Part shown: piece by piece, positions 8,227 to 16,878 of the stretch
Position numbering within the stretch: position 1 is the first letter of the stretch
Layout of the letters: each line of letters opens with the position of its first letter
Source of the DNA: DAHUXD01 sp963805495
GTDB lineage: Bacteria > Acidobacteriota > Thermoanaerobaculia > UBA5066 > Gp7-AA6
Length of the DNA: 64,000 nucleotides
Direction: 5' to 3'
NCBI GenBank assembly: GCA_963805495.1
Contig: CAWDUQ010000002.1
Coordinates: 1,488,001-1,552,000 of the forward strand
The notes under the pieces: model-generated
Seen by the model: the letters and a program-made list of their open reading frames with translations, nothing else
The model's database searches: none
What the model was told of the DNA's origin: nothing
Made by a program: the position numbers and the translations under genes

Positions 8227-10006
8227 GCGCCTTGGCGGGGGCCGGGCCCGTCGGGGCCTCGTTCTGGGGCCAGTAGTCCGCACCGTGCCCGGGGACGCTG
8301 TACTCGTAGGGCCCGCGGTGCACCGTCGGGATGCGCCCCGTGAAGTTCTCGTGCGGCGGAGGCGACGAGGTCTGCCACTCGAGCGTGTTCGCGTGCCAGG
8401 GGTTGGGTCCCGCGACCTTGCCCCGGCGCAGCGACAGGAAAAAGTTGAGGATGAGGATCAACTGCGCCGCTCCGAGGACGAAGAGCGAGATCGTCATGAA
8501 CTGGTTCATCGGCTGGAGGTTCTTGAACAACGAGTACTGGGTGTAGTCGTAGATCCGGCGCGGCATGCCCCGCATCCCCAGGAAGTGCATCGGGAAGAAC
8601 ACCAGGTTGAACGTGACGAAGGTGAGCGCCCAGTGAATCTTGCCCCACGTCTCGTTCATCATCCGGCCGAACATCTTCGGGTACCAGTAGTAGAGACCCG
8701 CGAAGGCCCCGAAGAGCGAGCCGCCGAAGAGTACGTAGTGGATGTGGCCCACGATGAAGTAGGTGTCGTGGATGAAGATGTCGACCGGCGTCGAGGCCAT
8801 GAAGATGCCGGAGAGCCCTCCGATGACGAACATGGCCACGAACGAGAGGGCATTCAGCATGGGCGTCGAGAAGTGAACGTCGCCGCCCCAGACGGTTCCG
8901 AGCCAGTTGAACGTCTTGATGGCCGAAGGCACGGCGATGACCATCGTCGAGATCATGAAGGTCGTGCCGAGGATGGGGTTCATGCCGCTCTGGAACATGT
9001 GGTGTCCCCAGACGATGAACCCGAGCCCTGCAATCCCCATCATCGAGTACGCCATGGCGCGGTAGCCGAACACGGGCTTGCGGCAGAAGACGGGCAGGAT
9101 CTCCGAGGTGATGCCCATCGCGGGCAGGATCATGATGTAGACCTCGGGGTGCCCGAAGAACCAGAAGAGGTGCTGCCACAGGAGGACCTGGCCCCCGCCG
9201 GCGTTCGTCAGCGGCTGCCCAGAGATGACGAGTCCGGCCGGCAGAAAGAACGTCGTGCCGAGCGTCCGGTCGAAGAGCAGCATGATGAGCGCGGCCGAGA
9301 GCACGGGCAGCGCGAGCAAAAGAAGAACGGCCGTGATGAAGAGCGCCCACACGGTCAGGGGCATCCGGAAGAAGCTCATGCCGGGCGCCCGCATGTTGAC
9401 GATCGTCGTGATGAAGTTGACCGACGTCAGGAGCGACGAGAGCCCCAGGATCAGGAGCGAGATCAGCCAGATCGTCTGGCCCCGCGGCTGGATCGCGGAG
9501 AGCGGCGCGTAGGAGGTCCAGCCTCCGGCCGCCGCGCCCCCGGTCACGAAGAAGGAGTAGATGATGAGGACCGCCGCGGGCACGGCCACCCAGAAGGACA
9601 TCATGTTGAGCTTCGGGAAGGCCATGTCCCGGGCGCCGATCTGGATGGGGACGACGAAGTTGCCGAACGCGCCGATCAGGATCGGCATGATCGCGAAGAA
9701 GATCATGATCGTCGCGTGCATCGTGAAGAGCGAGTTGTAGAACTCGGGCAGCATCACGCCGCCCGGCATCCCTTCCGGCACGAGCTTGCCCATGAACGGC
9801 AGGGGCCGCCCGGGCCAGGCGAGCTGGTACCGGACGAGGGTCGCGAGCAGCCCCCCGATCACGAGCATCGTGAGCGCGTAGAAGAGGTACTGGATGCCGA
9901 TCACCTTGTGGTCCAGCGAAAAGACGTACTTGCGCAGGAACGTGGTCGGCGCGGCGTGTCCGCCGGCGTGGGCGTGCGCCTCCCGGGGCAGGGCGACCGT
10001 GCTCAA
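8219..10006 (-). CDS. ctaD: Cytochrome c oxidase subunit I
   Basis: 595 aa, 12-helix heme-copper oxidase catalytic subunit, from a TTG start at 10006 that overlaps the ctaC stop as TTGA. Visible ligand regions: the N-terminal low-spin heme His in LFTMHATIMIFF, the Cu-B site FGHPEVYIMILP with the crosslinked His/Tyr, WGHHMF, and the two heme His residues in IHDTYFIVGHIHYVLFGG. The HPEVY tyrosine and motifs for proton channels point to a type A (aa3/caa3) oxidase. Reduces O2 to water using electrons from subunit II CuA. Confidence 0.97.
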   Translation of the reverse strand: MSTVALPREAHAHAGGHAAPTTFLRKYVFSLDHKVIGIQYLFYALTMLVIGGLLATLVRYQLAWPGRPLPFMGKLVPEGMPGGVMLPEFYNSLFTMHATIMIFFAIMPILIGAFGNFVVPIQIGARDMAFPKLNMMSFWVAVPAAVLIIYSFFVTGGAAAGGWTSYAPLSAIQPRGQTIWLISLLILGLSSLLTSVNFITTIVNMRAPGMSFFRMPLTVWALFITAVLLLLALPVLSAALIMLLFDRTLGTTFFLPAGLVISGQPLTNAGGGQVLLWQHLFWFFGHPEVYIMILPAMGITSEILPVFCRKPVFGYRAMAYSMMGIAGLGFIVWGHHMFQSGMNPILGTTFMISTMVIAVPSAIKTFNWLGTVWGGDVHFSTPMLNALSFVAMFVIGGLSGIFMASTPVDIFIHDTYFIVGHIHYVLFGGSLFGAFAGLYYWYPKMFGRMMNETWGKIHWALTFVTFNLVFFPMHFLGMRGMPRRIYDYTQYSLFKNLQPMNQFMTISLFVLGAAQLILILNFFLSLRRGKVAGPNPWHANTLEWQTSSPPPHENFTGRIPTVHRGPYEYSVPGHGADYWPQNEAPTGPAPAKAHG

Positions 10007-10851
10007 GAGTTGCCTCCCTTTTCACTGACGACGACGACCGGGGCCGCCGCGGGTTGCGCCTGCGGGGCGGCGGCCGGATTCTGTTCGGCGGCCGCCGCCG
10101 CGGCCTGCTCGGCCATCCACTTCTGGAAGTTCTCGGGCGTGTCGACCGTGACGAAGCCCTTCATCCGGAAGTGACCCAGGCCGCACAGCTCGGCGCACGC
10201 GATCTCCCAGTTCCCCACGCGGTTGCCCTCGAACCAGATGCGCGTCTTCATCCCCGGAACCGCATCCTGCTTGACGCGAAACTCCGGAAGGAAGAACGAA
10301 TGGATGACGTCCTTGGACGTCAGCGTCGCGACGACCGGCTTGCCCACGGGGAAGTGCAGCTGGTTCAGCGTGACGACGTCGTCGGCCGTGTCGAACTTGC
10401 CGTCGGCGCCGGCGTACCGGATGTTCCAGGCGAACTGCTCGGCCGTCACGTGGACCTCGATCGCGTCCTTGGGCATCCGCTCCTTGATTTCTTCCCAGAC
10501 TCGGCGCGAGAGCAGCGCGACCATCACGCAGATCAAAGCCGGGACGATCGTCCAGATCACCTCGAGCCGGTTGTTGCCGTGCGTGTACACGGCCTTGCGC
10601 CCCTCGCGGTGCCGGTATTTCCAGAGGAAGAAAATCAGCAGGGCCTCGACGATCACGAAAATGACGCCGGTGATCCACGCGATGAGGTGCCAGATCGAGT
10701 CGATCTCGTGAGCGTAGGTCGACGCCTGCTCCGGCAGGTGCAGCCAGAACGGCAGGGCCCCCGCGGCGGCCGGCGCGAGGGCGGCCACGAAAAAGAAAAG
10801 CGCCGGCCGGAGAGCCCGGACGGCGCCCGAGAAACGCATTGTGTTGTTCAC
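10003..10851 (-). CDS. ctaC: Cytochrome c oxidase subunit II
   Basis: 282 aa. N-terminal signal/hydrophobic segment, two membrane helices (about 50-70 and 85-110, WHLIAWITGVIFVIVEALLI and VIWTIVPALICVMVALL), then a periplasmic cupredoxin domain with the CuA motif C-A-E-L-C-G-L-G-H-F-R-M at about 220-231. The WNIRYAG aromatic patch for cytochrome c docking is present (usually WxWxFxY). The C-terminus is a low-complexity Ala/Pro/Gln tail with no CxxCH, so unlike caa3 enzymes there is no fused cytochrome c domain. Confidence 0.95.
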   Translation of the reverse strand: MNNTMRFSGAVRALRPALFFFVAALAPAAAGALPFWLHLPEQASTYAHEIDSIWHLIAWITGVIFVIVEALLIFFLWKYRHREGRKAVYTHGNNRLEVIWTIVPALICVMVALLSRRVWEEIKERMPKDAIEVHVTAEQFAWNIRYAGADGKFDTADDVVTLNQLHFPVGKPVVATLTSKDVIHSFFLPEFRVKQDAVPGMKTRIWFEGNRVGNWEIACAELCGLGHFRMKGFVTVDTPENFQKWMAEQAAAAAAEQNPAAAPQAQPAAAPVVVVSEKGGNS

Positions 10852-10870
10852 GGCGGGATAGATTACCGGA

Positions 10871-11668
10871 CTATCCCTTGAAGGTGAAGTCGAGCGTTTT
10901 CGACTCGTTGCCCGTGATCGTCACGTTCTGGGTCTGGGTGCCGTACTTCTCGTGCCACGCCTCGATCACGTAGTTGCCGGGCGGGAGATTCTTGATCTCG
11001 AAGGCGCCCTGGTCGTTGGTCACCGCGAAGAAGGGGTGGTTGAAAACGCCCGTGTAGGCGCCCATCCACTTGTGGACGTCGCACTTGAACCGGATCGGGA
11101 CCTCGACCGAGTCGAACTTCTTGATCGTTTCCATGCCCTTGAAGGGCTGGCCGATGTTGAATTCGGCGTTCTTCTTCGGAAGGGCGTGGATGTTGTGCAG
11201 CGTGCCGTCGCTGTTGAGGACCTTCAGCGGCTGGCCCGCCATGATGCCGAAGACGTGCGGGTGGTACTGGCAGCCGTGCTGATCGAGGGTCACCGCCTCG
11301 GTCGGCACCGGGTAGTTGCCCGAGGCGCCTTCCTTGACGTAGACGAGCACCCACTCGAGGGTCTTGTTCGGGTTGACGACGACTTCCTCCTCGTGCACCG
11401 GCTCCTTGTGCTCGGACTTGCAGAAGGCGTCGGCGTCCATCTTGATGGTCGGCATCGCCGGGGCGGTGCCGTCGAAATTGACCTTGCCGGTCAGGGTCGC
11501 GCCGCCGGTCGCCGGGGCTGCCGCGGCGGCCGCCGCCGGGGCCGCCGACGTCGAGGTCGCCGGGGCCTCGTCTTCCATCAATGCGTCCTCGTCCTTCTGG
11601 CCGCCGCAGGCCAGGATCGGCAGGGACGCGGCCGCCGCCAGAAGCAGAAAGAGAGCGCGCTTGGACAT
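10871..11668 (-). CDS. Copper-protein-like lipoprotein with carboxypeptidase-regulatory-like domain
   Basis: 265 aa from ATG 11668 (AAGGAG 7 bases upstream). Signal peptide with lipobox LPILAC-GG gives an acylated Cys at about 21. Then an Ala/Thr/Ser linker to about 60, and a domain rich in His and Cys: DAFCKSEHKEP, DQHGCQYHPHVFG, GTLHNIHALP, then FKCDVHKWMGAYTGVFNHPFFAV, with C-x2-H-x2-M resembling a type 1 copper site together with the upstream His. The final 35 residues (GAFEIKNLPPGNYVIEAWH) look like a carboxypeptidase-regulatory beta domain. First gene of the oxidase operon, 19 bp before ctaC; an electron carrier or copper donor role is inferred. Confidence 0.7.
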   Translation of the reverse strand: MSKRALFLLLAAAASLPILACGGQKDEDALMEDEAPATSTSAAPAAAAAAAPATGGATLTGKVNFDGTAPAMPTIKMDADAFCKSEHKEPVHEEEVVVNPNKTLEWVLVYVKEGASGNYPVPTEAVTLDQHGCQYHPHVFGIMAGQPLKVLNSDGTLHNIHALPKKNAEFNIGQPFKGMETIKKFDSVEVPIRFKCDVHKWMGAYTGVFNHPFFAVTNDQGAFEIKNLPPGNYVIEAWHEKYGTQTQNVTITGNESKTLDFTFKG

Positions 11669-11791
11669 CGAAGTCTCCTTAACGTGAAATCCCGGTAGAC
11701 CGTGCTTCCGGACCCGCGCGCTTCTGCGAAGGCGCCGCCAGAGCCCGGGCATCATACCCAAGCCGTTCCACGCTTTTCAAGCAGCGCTGGA

Positions 11792-12454
11792 ATGGTATCG
11801 TCAATCCACAGAGTGCTTTCGACGACGCTCCTCGCCGAGGACCTCGACAAATCGTTCGTGGGACCTCCCCTCTTCTCCGGGTTCTCCGCCCGGATAGAAG
11901 CCGGTCTGACCGCGGTCACCGGCCGGAACGGCAGCGGCAAGACGACCTTGCTGAAGATCCTTGCGGGGTTGCTGCGTCCGACCTCCGGACGCGTGCGCGT
12001 CGAGCGGGACGGCCGGGTGCTCTCCGGCGACGAGCGGCGCCTGGCGATCGGCTGGGCCGGGCCCGACCTCGCCTTCTACGGAGAGCTGACCGGAGTCGAA
12101 AACCTGAGCTTCTACCGGGAGGCCGCCGGGCAGGCGCTTCCGGAAGCCGAGATCCGGCTTCGGCTCGCGGAAGTCGGCCTGGCGGAGTCGGCCGCCGACC
12201 GGCGGGTCGACGAGTACTCGACGGGCATGCGCCAGCGCCTGCGCGTGGCGTTCGCCGTGCTTTTCGACCCGGCGATCGTACTCCTCGACGAGCCGTTCCT
12301 GGGGCTCGACGTCGAGGGTCGCGAGATCGTGTACGCCCTCGTCGAACGGGCCCGGCAGCGCGGCGCCGTGGTGCTCGCCTCGAACGACGAGCGGGACTTC
12401 GCCCGGCCGGAGCAGCGCATCGAGCTCGGCGCGGGGCCCGGCCGCACCGTATGA
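11792..12454 (+). CDS. ccmA: Heme exporter ATP-binding protein CcmA
   Basis: 220 aa from ATG 11792; an upstream in-frame extension to 11702 would run through the divergent promoter region. ABC ATPase motifs: Walker A GRNGSGKTT at about 43-51, a CcmA-type YSTGMRQRLRVA signature in place of LSGGQ, Walker B IVLLDEPFLGLD. With CcmB it forms the ABC part of the system I heme delivery machine that loads and releases CcmE. The stop overlaps ccmB by 4 bp. It is divergent from the oxidase operon, across about 120 bp. Confidence 0.85.
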   Translation: MVSSIHRVLSTTLLAEDLDKSFVGPPLFSGFSARIEAGLTAVTGRNGSGKTTLLKILAGLLRPTSGRVRVERDGRVLSGDERRLAIGWAGPDLAFYGELTGVENLSFYREAAGQALPEAEIRLRLAEVGLAESAADRRVDEYSTGMRQRLRVAFAVLFDPAIVLLDEPFLGLDVEGREIVYALVERARQRGAVVLASNDERDFARPEQRIELGAGPGRTV

Positions 12455-13122
12455 GCCTGCCCGGGCGGATCTGGGTCGTCTGCGCCAAGGACGCCCGCCA
12501 GGAGCTGCGGAGTCGGATCGCCACCCTCGCGGTGCTCTTCTTCGCCGCGACGGCGCTGGCGCTCACTTCGTACTCGATCGGCCCGTTCGGCCTCCCGGCG
12601 GCGGACCGGCCCCCTCTCCAGGCGGCCCTGCTCTGGATCATCCTTTTTTTCGCGGCGGCGACCGGCCTGCCGCGCGCCTTCGTCCAGGAAGAGGAAACGG
12701 GGACCGGGCTGGCGCTGCGCAAGACGCTGTCGGGCTCGCTGGTGCTGGCCGGAAAGGCGCTCTTCAACTTCGGCCTCTTTCTCGCGATCGCCGCCGTCGT
12801 GATCCCCGGCTTCTTCGTGCTCCTCGACTGGCGGGTGGCCGCCCCGGGCACGCTCGCCGCGACGATTCTCTGCGGCGGCTACGGGCTCGCGGTCGTTTCG
12901 ACGTTCCTTTCGGCCCTGACGGCGCGGGCCGGCCAGAGGAACGTCCTCTTCGTGCTGGTCGCGTTCCCGCTCGTGCTGCCGCTGCTCCTCACGGCGATCT
13001 CCGCCACCCTCGCGGCGACGCGCGGAACGGACGCCTGGTCGCCCCTGCGGGTCCTGATCGCCTACGACGGTGCGGCGTCCTGCGCGGCGTATTTGCTTGC
13101 GGAAGTGGCCTGGGAGGATTAG
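12451..13122 (+). CDS. ccmB: Heme exporter permease CcmB
   Basis: 223 aa, six predicted membrane helices. CcmB features: KDARQELRSR near the N-terminus, LLWIILFFAAATGLPRAFVQEEETGTGLALR around 60-90, and a central FALTARAGQRNVLFVLVAFPLVLPLL-type segment. Interacts with CcmA and CcmC in the inner membrane. ATGA overlap with ccmA supports an operon; ccmC follows after 29 bp. Confidence 0.9.
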   Translation: MSLPGRIWVVCAKDARQELRSRIATLAVLFFAATALALTSYSIGPFGLPAADRPPLQAALLWIILFFAAATGLPRAFVQEEETGTGLALRKTLSGSLVLAGKALFNFGLFLAIAAVVIPGFFVLLDWRVAAPGTLAATILCGGYGLAVVSTFLSALTARAGQRNVLFVLVAFPLVLPLLLTAISATLAATRGTDAWSPLRVLIAYDGAASCAAYLLAEVAWED

Positions 13123-13151
13123 AAATCCGTGAGGCTTGGAGGCGTGAGGAC

Positions 13152-13814
13152 ATGAAATTCCTGAAGGCGCTGCTGCTCCCGTACATGGCCGCCGTCGTCG
13201 GCGCGGCCTTCCTGTGGCCGCAGCCCGCGTCCGGTTTCATCGGCGAATCGTCCCGGATCGTCTTCTTCCACGTCCCCTGCGCGTGGACGTCGACGCTCGC
13301 GTTCGTGTTCGCCGCCATTTATTCGCTCGCCTACCTTCGCACGCGCAACCCGTGGCACGACGAGATCGCGTGCGCCGCCGTCAAGATCGGCCTCCTCTTC
13401 GGCGTCCTGACGCTCATCACCGGGTCGCTTTTCGCAAACATCATGTGGGGCTCGTGGTGGAACTGGGACCCCCGGGAGTCTTCGTACCTCCTGCTCGTCT
13501 TCCTCTATGCGGCCTACCTGTTTCTCCGGGCGGCCGTCGACGACCCCGAGCGGAGGGCCAGGATCGCCGCCGCCTATGCCCTCTTTGCGGCCGTGCTGAT
13601 GCCCTTCCTGGTGTTCATCGCGCCCCGCGTCACGGCCTCGCTCCACCCCCAGACCGTCATCAACCCGCAGGGCAAGATCCTGATGGACACGCCCACCCGG
13701 GCCGTCTTCTTCGGCGCGCTCGCCGGGTTCTCGGGGCTGTTCGCCTGGATGCTTTCGCTCGAGGCCCGGGCCGCGCGTCTCGCCCGCCGCCAGGGCCGGC
13801 GCCCCGGCGCCTAA
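13152..13814 (+). CDS. ccmC: Heme-handling protein CcmC
   Basis: 220 aa, six membrane helices, HHP family. The periplasmic Trp-rich heme-binding motif WGSWWNWDPRESS is at about 98-110, flanked by His residues in FFHVPCAW (about 41) and SLHPQ (about 165), the usual axial ligands. CcmC presents heme to CcmE. Followed by about 186 bp without a clear gene before ccmD. Confidence 0.93.
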   Translation: MKFLKALLLPYMAAVVGAAFLWPQPASGFIGESSRIVFFHVPCAWTSTLAFVFAAIYSLAYLRTRNPWHDEIACAAVKIGLLFGVLTLITGSLFANIMWGSWWNWDPRESSYLLLVFLYAAYLFLRAAVDDPERRARIAAAYALFAAVLMPFLVFIAPRVTASLHPQTVINPQGKILMDTPTRAVFFGALAGFSGLFAWMLSLEARAARLARRQGRRPGA

Positions 13815-14000
13815 GGGGACGGCGGGGCGGAAGGCAAGGGTCGCGGCCGGGGGGCTCTTCCCAACCGACGCGCGGGCCCGGCCCGGGACGGGGTCGAGGG
13901 GGTCGGAAGATGCCTCCGCCCCTGATGCATTCGCATCACAGGCCGCGACCTGTCCCCTGCGACAGTTGAACTCGATGAAGATAAGGGAGAGACTGAAGCC

Positions 14001-14111
14001 ATGAGCAGCCTCGGCTACCTGGCCGCCGTCAACGTGGTGATCTGGGTGGGACTGTTTTTCTACCTCTGGCGCCTTGACCGGCGCCTGACCGAATCGGAGC
14101 GCAAGTCATGA
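14001..14111 (+). CDS. ccmD: CcmD-like small membrane protein
   Basis: 36 aa, start ATG 14001, preceded by AAGGGAG. One helix (LAAVNVVIWVGLFFYLWRL) followed by a charged tail with R-L-D-R-R-L, the CcmD layout. The stop overlaps the ccmE start (ATGA at 14108-14111). It sits between ccmC and ccmE, the usual CcmD place, where it helps release holo-CcmE from the CcmABC complex. The sequence is too short to assign without this context. Confidence 0.75.
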   Translation: MSSLGYLAAVNVVIWVGLFFYLWRLDRRLTESERKS

Positions 14112-14521
14112 AGAAGGGCTACTGGATCGCCGCGGTGCTCACCCTCGCCTTTCTCGGCTTCGGCCTGACCGCGTTCCAGAAGACGCTGACCCCGTACCTG
14201 TCCTTCGACGAGGCGCGCAAGTCGACTGGGATCGTCCAGGTCATGGGCGGCCTCGACAAGCAGAGCGACCGCTACGACACGGGCAAAGAAGAGCTCTCGT
14301 TCGACCTGGTCGACCCGGCGGGCCACCGCATGCCGGTCGTCTACCGGGGCGTCCGTCCGGGCAACTTCAAGGACGCGATCTCCATCGTCGCGATCGGCCG
14401 CTTCGAGGAGGGCCGCATCGAGGCCGAGAAGCTCCTCGTGAAGTGTCCCTCGAAGTACCAGGGGGCGGAGGTCGAGAAGGCCTACTCGGCGCAGCCCGCG
14501 GCTCCGGCCCAAAAGAGCTGA
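14108..14521 (+). CDS. ccmE: Cytochrome c maturation heme chaperone CcmE, CxxxY type
   Basis: 137 aa. N-terminal anchor (YWIAAVLTLAFLGFGLTAF) then the OB-fold with STGIVQVMGGLD and VVYRGVRPGNFKD. The covalent heme-binding His of classical CcmE (HxxxY) is replaced: the motif here is C-P-S-K-Y, Cys at about 113 and Tyr at 117. This CxxxY variant is known from the CCM* systems of some deltaproteobacteria and archaea, where CcmG and CcmH are absent. Neither gene is seen here. The C-terminal tail is short and Ala/Pro-rich. Overlaps ccmD by 4 bp and ccmF by 1 bp. Confidence 0.93.
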   Translation: MKKGYWIAAVLTLAFLGFGLTAFQKTLTPYLSFDEARKSTGIVQVMGGLDKQSDRYDTGKEELSFDLVDPAGHRMPVVYRGVRPGNFKDAISIVAIGRFEEGRIEAEKLLVKCPSKYQGAEVEKAYSAQPAAPAQKS

Positions 14522-16863
14522 TGTACATCTGGCCCGGGGTGGCGGCGATCTGGGGAGCGCTCTTTGCGGGGATCGCCTCGGCGTTCGTCTACTTCCTCGT
14601 CGACCGGGGGCGCAAGGAACTCCTGCCGCTCGCTCGGACGACCTATACGGCGTTTGCGACCTGCGTCGTCGTCGCGTCGGCGATCCTCATGACTCTCCTT
14701 CTGCAGCACCGGTTCGACGTGGCCTACGTCAACTCCTACTCGGCCACCGACCTGCCGCTCCACTTCCTAATCTCGACGTTCTGGGCCGGCCAGGAGGGTT
14801 CCTTCCTGCTGTGGTGCTTCTGGGGAGCGCTCATCGGGCTCTTCGTCTGGCGGAGCGCCAAGGAGCAGGAAGCGCCCGTGATGATCGTCTACATCGCGAC
14901 CTTTCTCGGCATCATCGCGATCCTCTGCAAGCAGAGCCCCTTCAAGCTGCTGCCCCCGCCCGTGCCGCAGGACGGCGTCGGCCTGAATCCCCTTCTCCAG
15001 GACCCGTGGATGGTGATCCATCCGCCCGTGATGTTCATCGGGTTCGCGTCCCTCTCGGTCCCCTTTTCCTTCGCGATCGCCGCTCTCTGGAAGAAGCGCT
15101 GGGACGGCTGGATCACCCGGACGCTTCCCTGGGCGCTCCTGACCTTCCTGACTCTGGGAACCGCCATCCTCATGGGCGGCTACTGGGCGTACAAGACGCT
15201 CGGCTGGGGCGGATACTGGGGCTGGGACCCGGTCGAGAACACGAGCCTCGTCCCCTGGCTCTTTACGGCGGCCCTCGTCCACGGCATGTTCCTGCAGCGC
15301 GCGCGCAAGCGACACCGCAAGGTCAACCTGATCCTCGCCTGCACGGCCTACGCGACCATCCTCTACGGCACGTTCCTGACGCGCTCGGGAGTCCTCGCGG
15401 ATTTCTCGGTGCACTCGTTCATCGATCTCGGGATCACGGGGTGGCTGGTCGGAATCCTCGGCACGTTCATCGGACTGTCCATCATCCTGATCGCCTGGCG
15501 GTGGCGGTCGATTCCCACGGCCTCGGACGAGGAGGGATCGCTGCTCTCCCGCAGCGTGCTCTTGATTCTGGGGATCGCGGTCTTCTGCGCTCTCGGCCTC
15601 GTGATCCTCCTCGGCACGTCGGCCCCGATCCTGACGCGGCTCTCCGGCACGCCCTCGCAGGTCCAGACCGCTTTTTACGGCCGGACGACCACCCCCGCGG
15701 GCTTTCTGCTCATCCTGCTGTCGGGGATCGTCGGATTCGTGTCCTGGAAGGGCACGACGTTCCGGGAGCTCCTCAGGAACTCTTACCGGTCCCTCGCCGT
15801 CGCCGCCGTCGTGATCGTCACGGCCCTCATCCTGGGAGCGAGGGGGACCGAGCCGCTCGTTCTCATCTTCACCGCGGCCTTCGCGGCCGACATGAACCTC
15901 CGCGCCGTCCTGCGCAAGACCTCGAGCGGAAAGCTCGGCGGGGCGGGCGGATACCTCGCCCACGTCGGCGTGGGCATCATGCTCGCCGGCGTCGTCATCT
16001 CGGGGGCCTACGCGAAGACGCAGCGGCTGACCTTGCGGGTCAACACGCCGACCAAGTCGGGCGACGTGACGCTGACGTACCTGCGGGTCGTGCCCGGGAG
16101 CGGCCGCACCAAACAGGCCATGGAGGTCCGCGTCGTCACGGCGGCCGGGAAGACCTTCTACGCCTACCCCAAGATGTACGAGAACAGCCGGACCGGCCAG
16201 CTCATGGTGAACCCTTCGATCAGGAGCTCGGCCGTGACCGACCTCTACATCGCTCCGCAGCAGTACGACCCGGGCCAGCCCGAAACGGTCGGCCGCGACA
16301 TCCGGCTGACGAAGGGAACGACCACCAACATCGACGGCACCGGCTTCACGTTCCGCGACTTCAACGCCGACCGGTCGGCGATGATGCGGGGCGAGAAGAC
16401 CGTCCTCGTCCTGACCGACCTGACGATCACTCCGCCCGACGGCTCGCAGCACGACATGACCCTCAAGTACGTCTTTCACCTCGACGGCGGCGAGACCGAG
16501 GCCGAGGCCGTGCCGATCCCCGGCTACCCCGACGCGAAGGCGCGCGTCCTCGCCGTCTCCCCCAACGACGGCGCCGTGATCCTCCGGTTGAACGGCGTCT
16601 CGAAGAACCCGGGCGACGAGTTCTCCCCGGCGACCGTCGAGTCGCTTTCGATCGAGGTGACGCGCAAGCCGCTCATCGCGCTCGTCTGGGGCGGCTTCTA
16701 CGTCATGATGGCCGGGGGGCTCCTCGCTTTCATCAAGCGCACCGGCGAGGCGCGCCGCGCCGTCGTCGAGGCGGGCCAGGCGATGGTGGCATCCCGTACC
16801 GAGCCGCCGGTCGGCGCGACGGGGCCCGCCCTCCCGGCCCACACCCGCTCCCGCCTCGAGTAG
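14521..16863 (+). CDS. ccmF: Cytochrome c heme lyase CcmF
   Basis: 780 aa with about 14-15 membrane helices. Start ATG 14521 overlaps the ccmE stop as TGATG. The heme-handling motif WGGYWGWDPVENTSLVPWL is at about 225-243, HPPVMFIGFAS at about 167, with further His in LVHGMF and VHSFIDLG. A large periplasmic domain lies at about 515-740 before a final helix. CcmF joins heme from CcmE to apocytochrome cysteines. Longer than E. coli CcmF (about 650 aa), mainly in the C-terminal periplasmic region; whether this stands in for missing CcmH functions is speculation. Confidence 0.95.
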   Translation: MYIWPGVAAIWGALFAGIASAFVYFLVDRGRKELLPLARTTYTAFATCVVVASAILMTLLLQHRFDVAYVNSYSATDLPLHFLISTFWAGQEGSFLLWCFWGALIGLFVWRSAKEQEAPVMIVYIATFLGIIAILCKQSPFKLLPPPVPQDGVGLNPLLQDPWMVIHPPVMFIGFASLSVPFSFAIAALWKKRWDGWITRTLPWALLTFLTLGTAILMGGYWAYKTLGWGGYWGWDPVENTSLVPWLFTAALVHGMFLQRARKRHRKVNLILACTAYATILYGTFLTRSGVLADFSVHSFIDLGITGWLVGILGTFIGLSIILIAWRWRSIPTASDEEGSLLSRSVLLILGIAVFCALGLVILLGTSAPILTRLSGTPSQVQTAFYGRTTTPAGFLLILLSGIVGFVSWKGTTFRELLRNSYRSLAVAAVVIVTALILGARGTEPLVLIFTAAFAADMNLRAVLRKTSSGKLGGAGGYLAHVGVGIMLAGVVISGAYAKTQRLTLRVNTPTKSGDVTLTYLRVVPGSGRTKQAMEVRVVTAAGKTFYAYPKMYENSRTGQLMVNPSIRSSAVTDLYIAPQQYDPGQPETVGRDIRLTKGTTTNIDGTGFTFRDFNADRSAMMRGEKTVLVLTDLTITPPDGSQHDMTLKYVFHLDGGETEAEAVPIPGYPDAKARVLAVSPNDGAVILRLNGVSKNPGDEFSPATVESLSIEVTRKPLIALVWGGFYVMMAGGLLAFIKRTGEARRAVVEAGQAMVASRTEPPVGATGPALPAHTRSRLE

Positions 16864-16878
16864 CTCCCGCAGGGCCGC

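Noticed and set aside
13815..14000. A structured RNA or riboswitch between ccmC and ccmD
   Set aside because: There is an inverted GTCGCGGCC pair about 100 bp apart and GATGCATTCGCATC, but no pattern of a known riboswitch; left unlabelled.
14767..16842. A 691-aa open frame antisense to ccmF
   Set aside because: ccmF is certain from its motifs; the antisense translation has only low-complexity charged composition, typical of GC-rich codon shadows.
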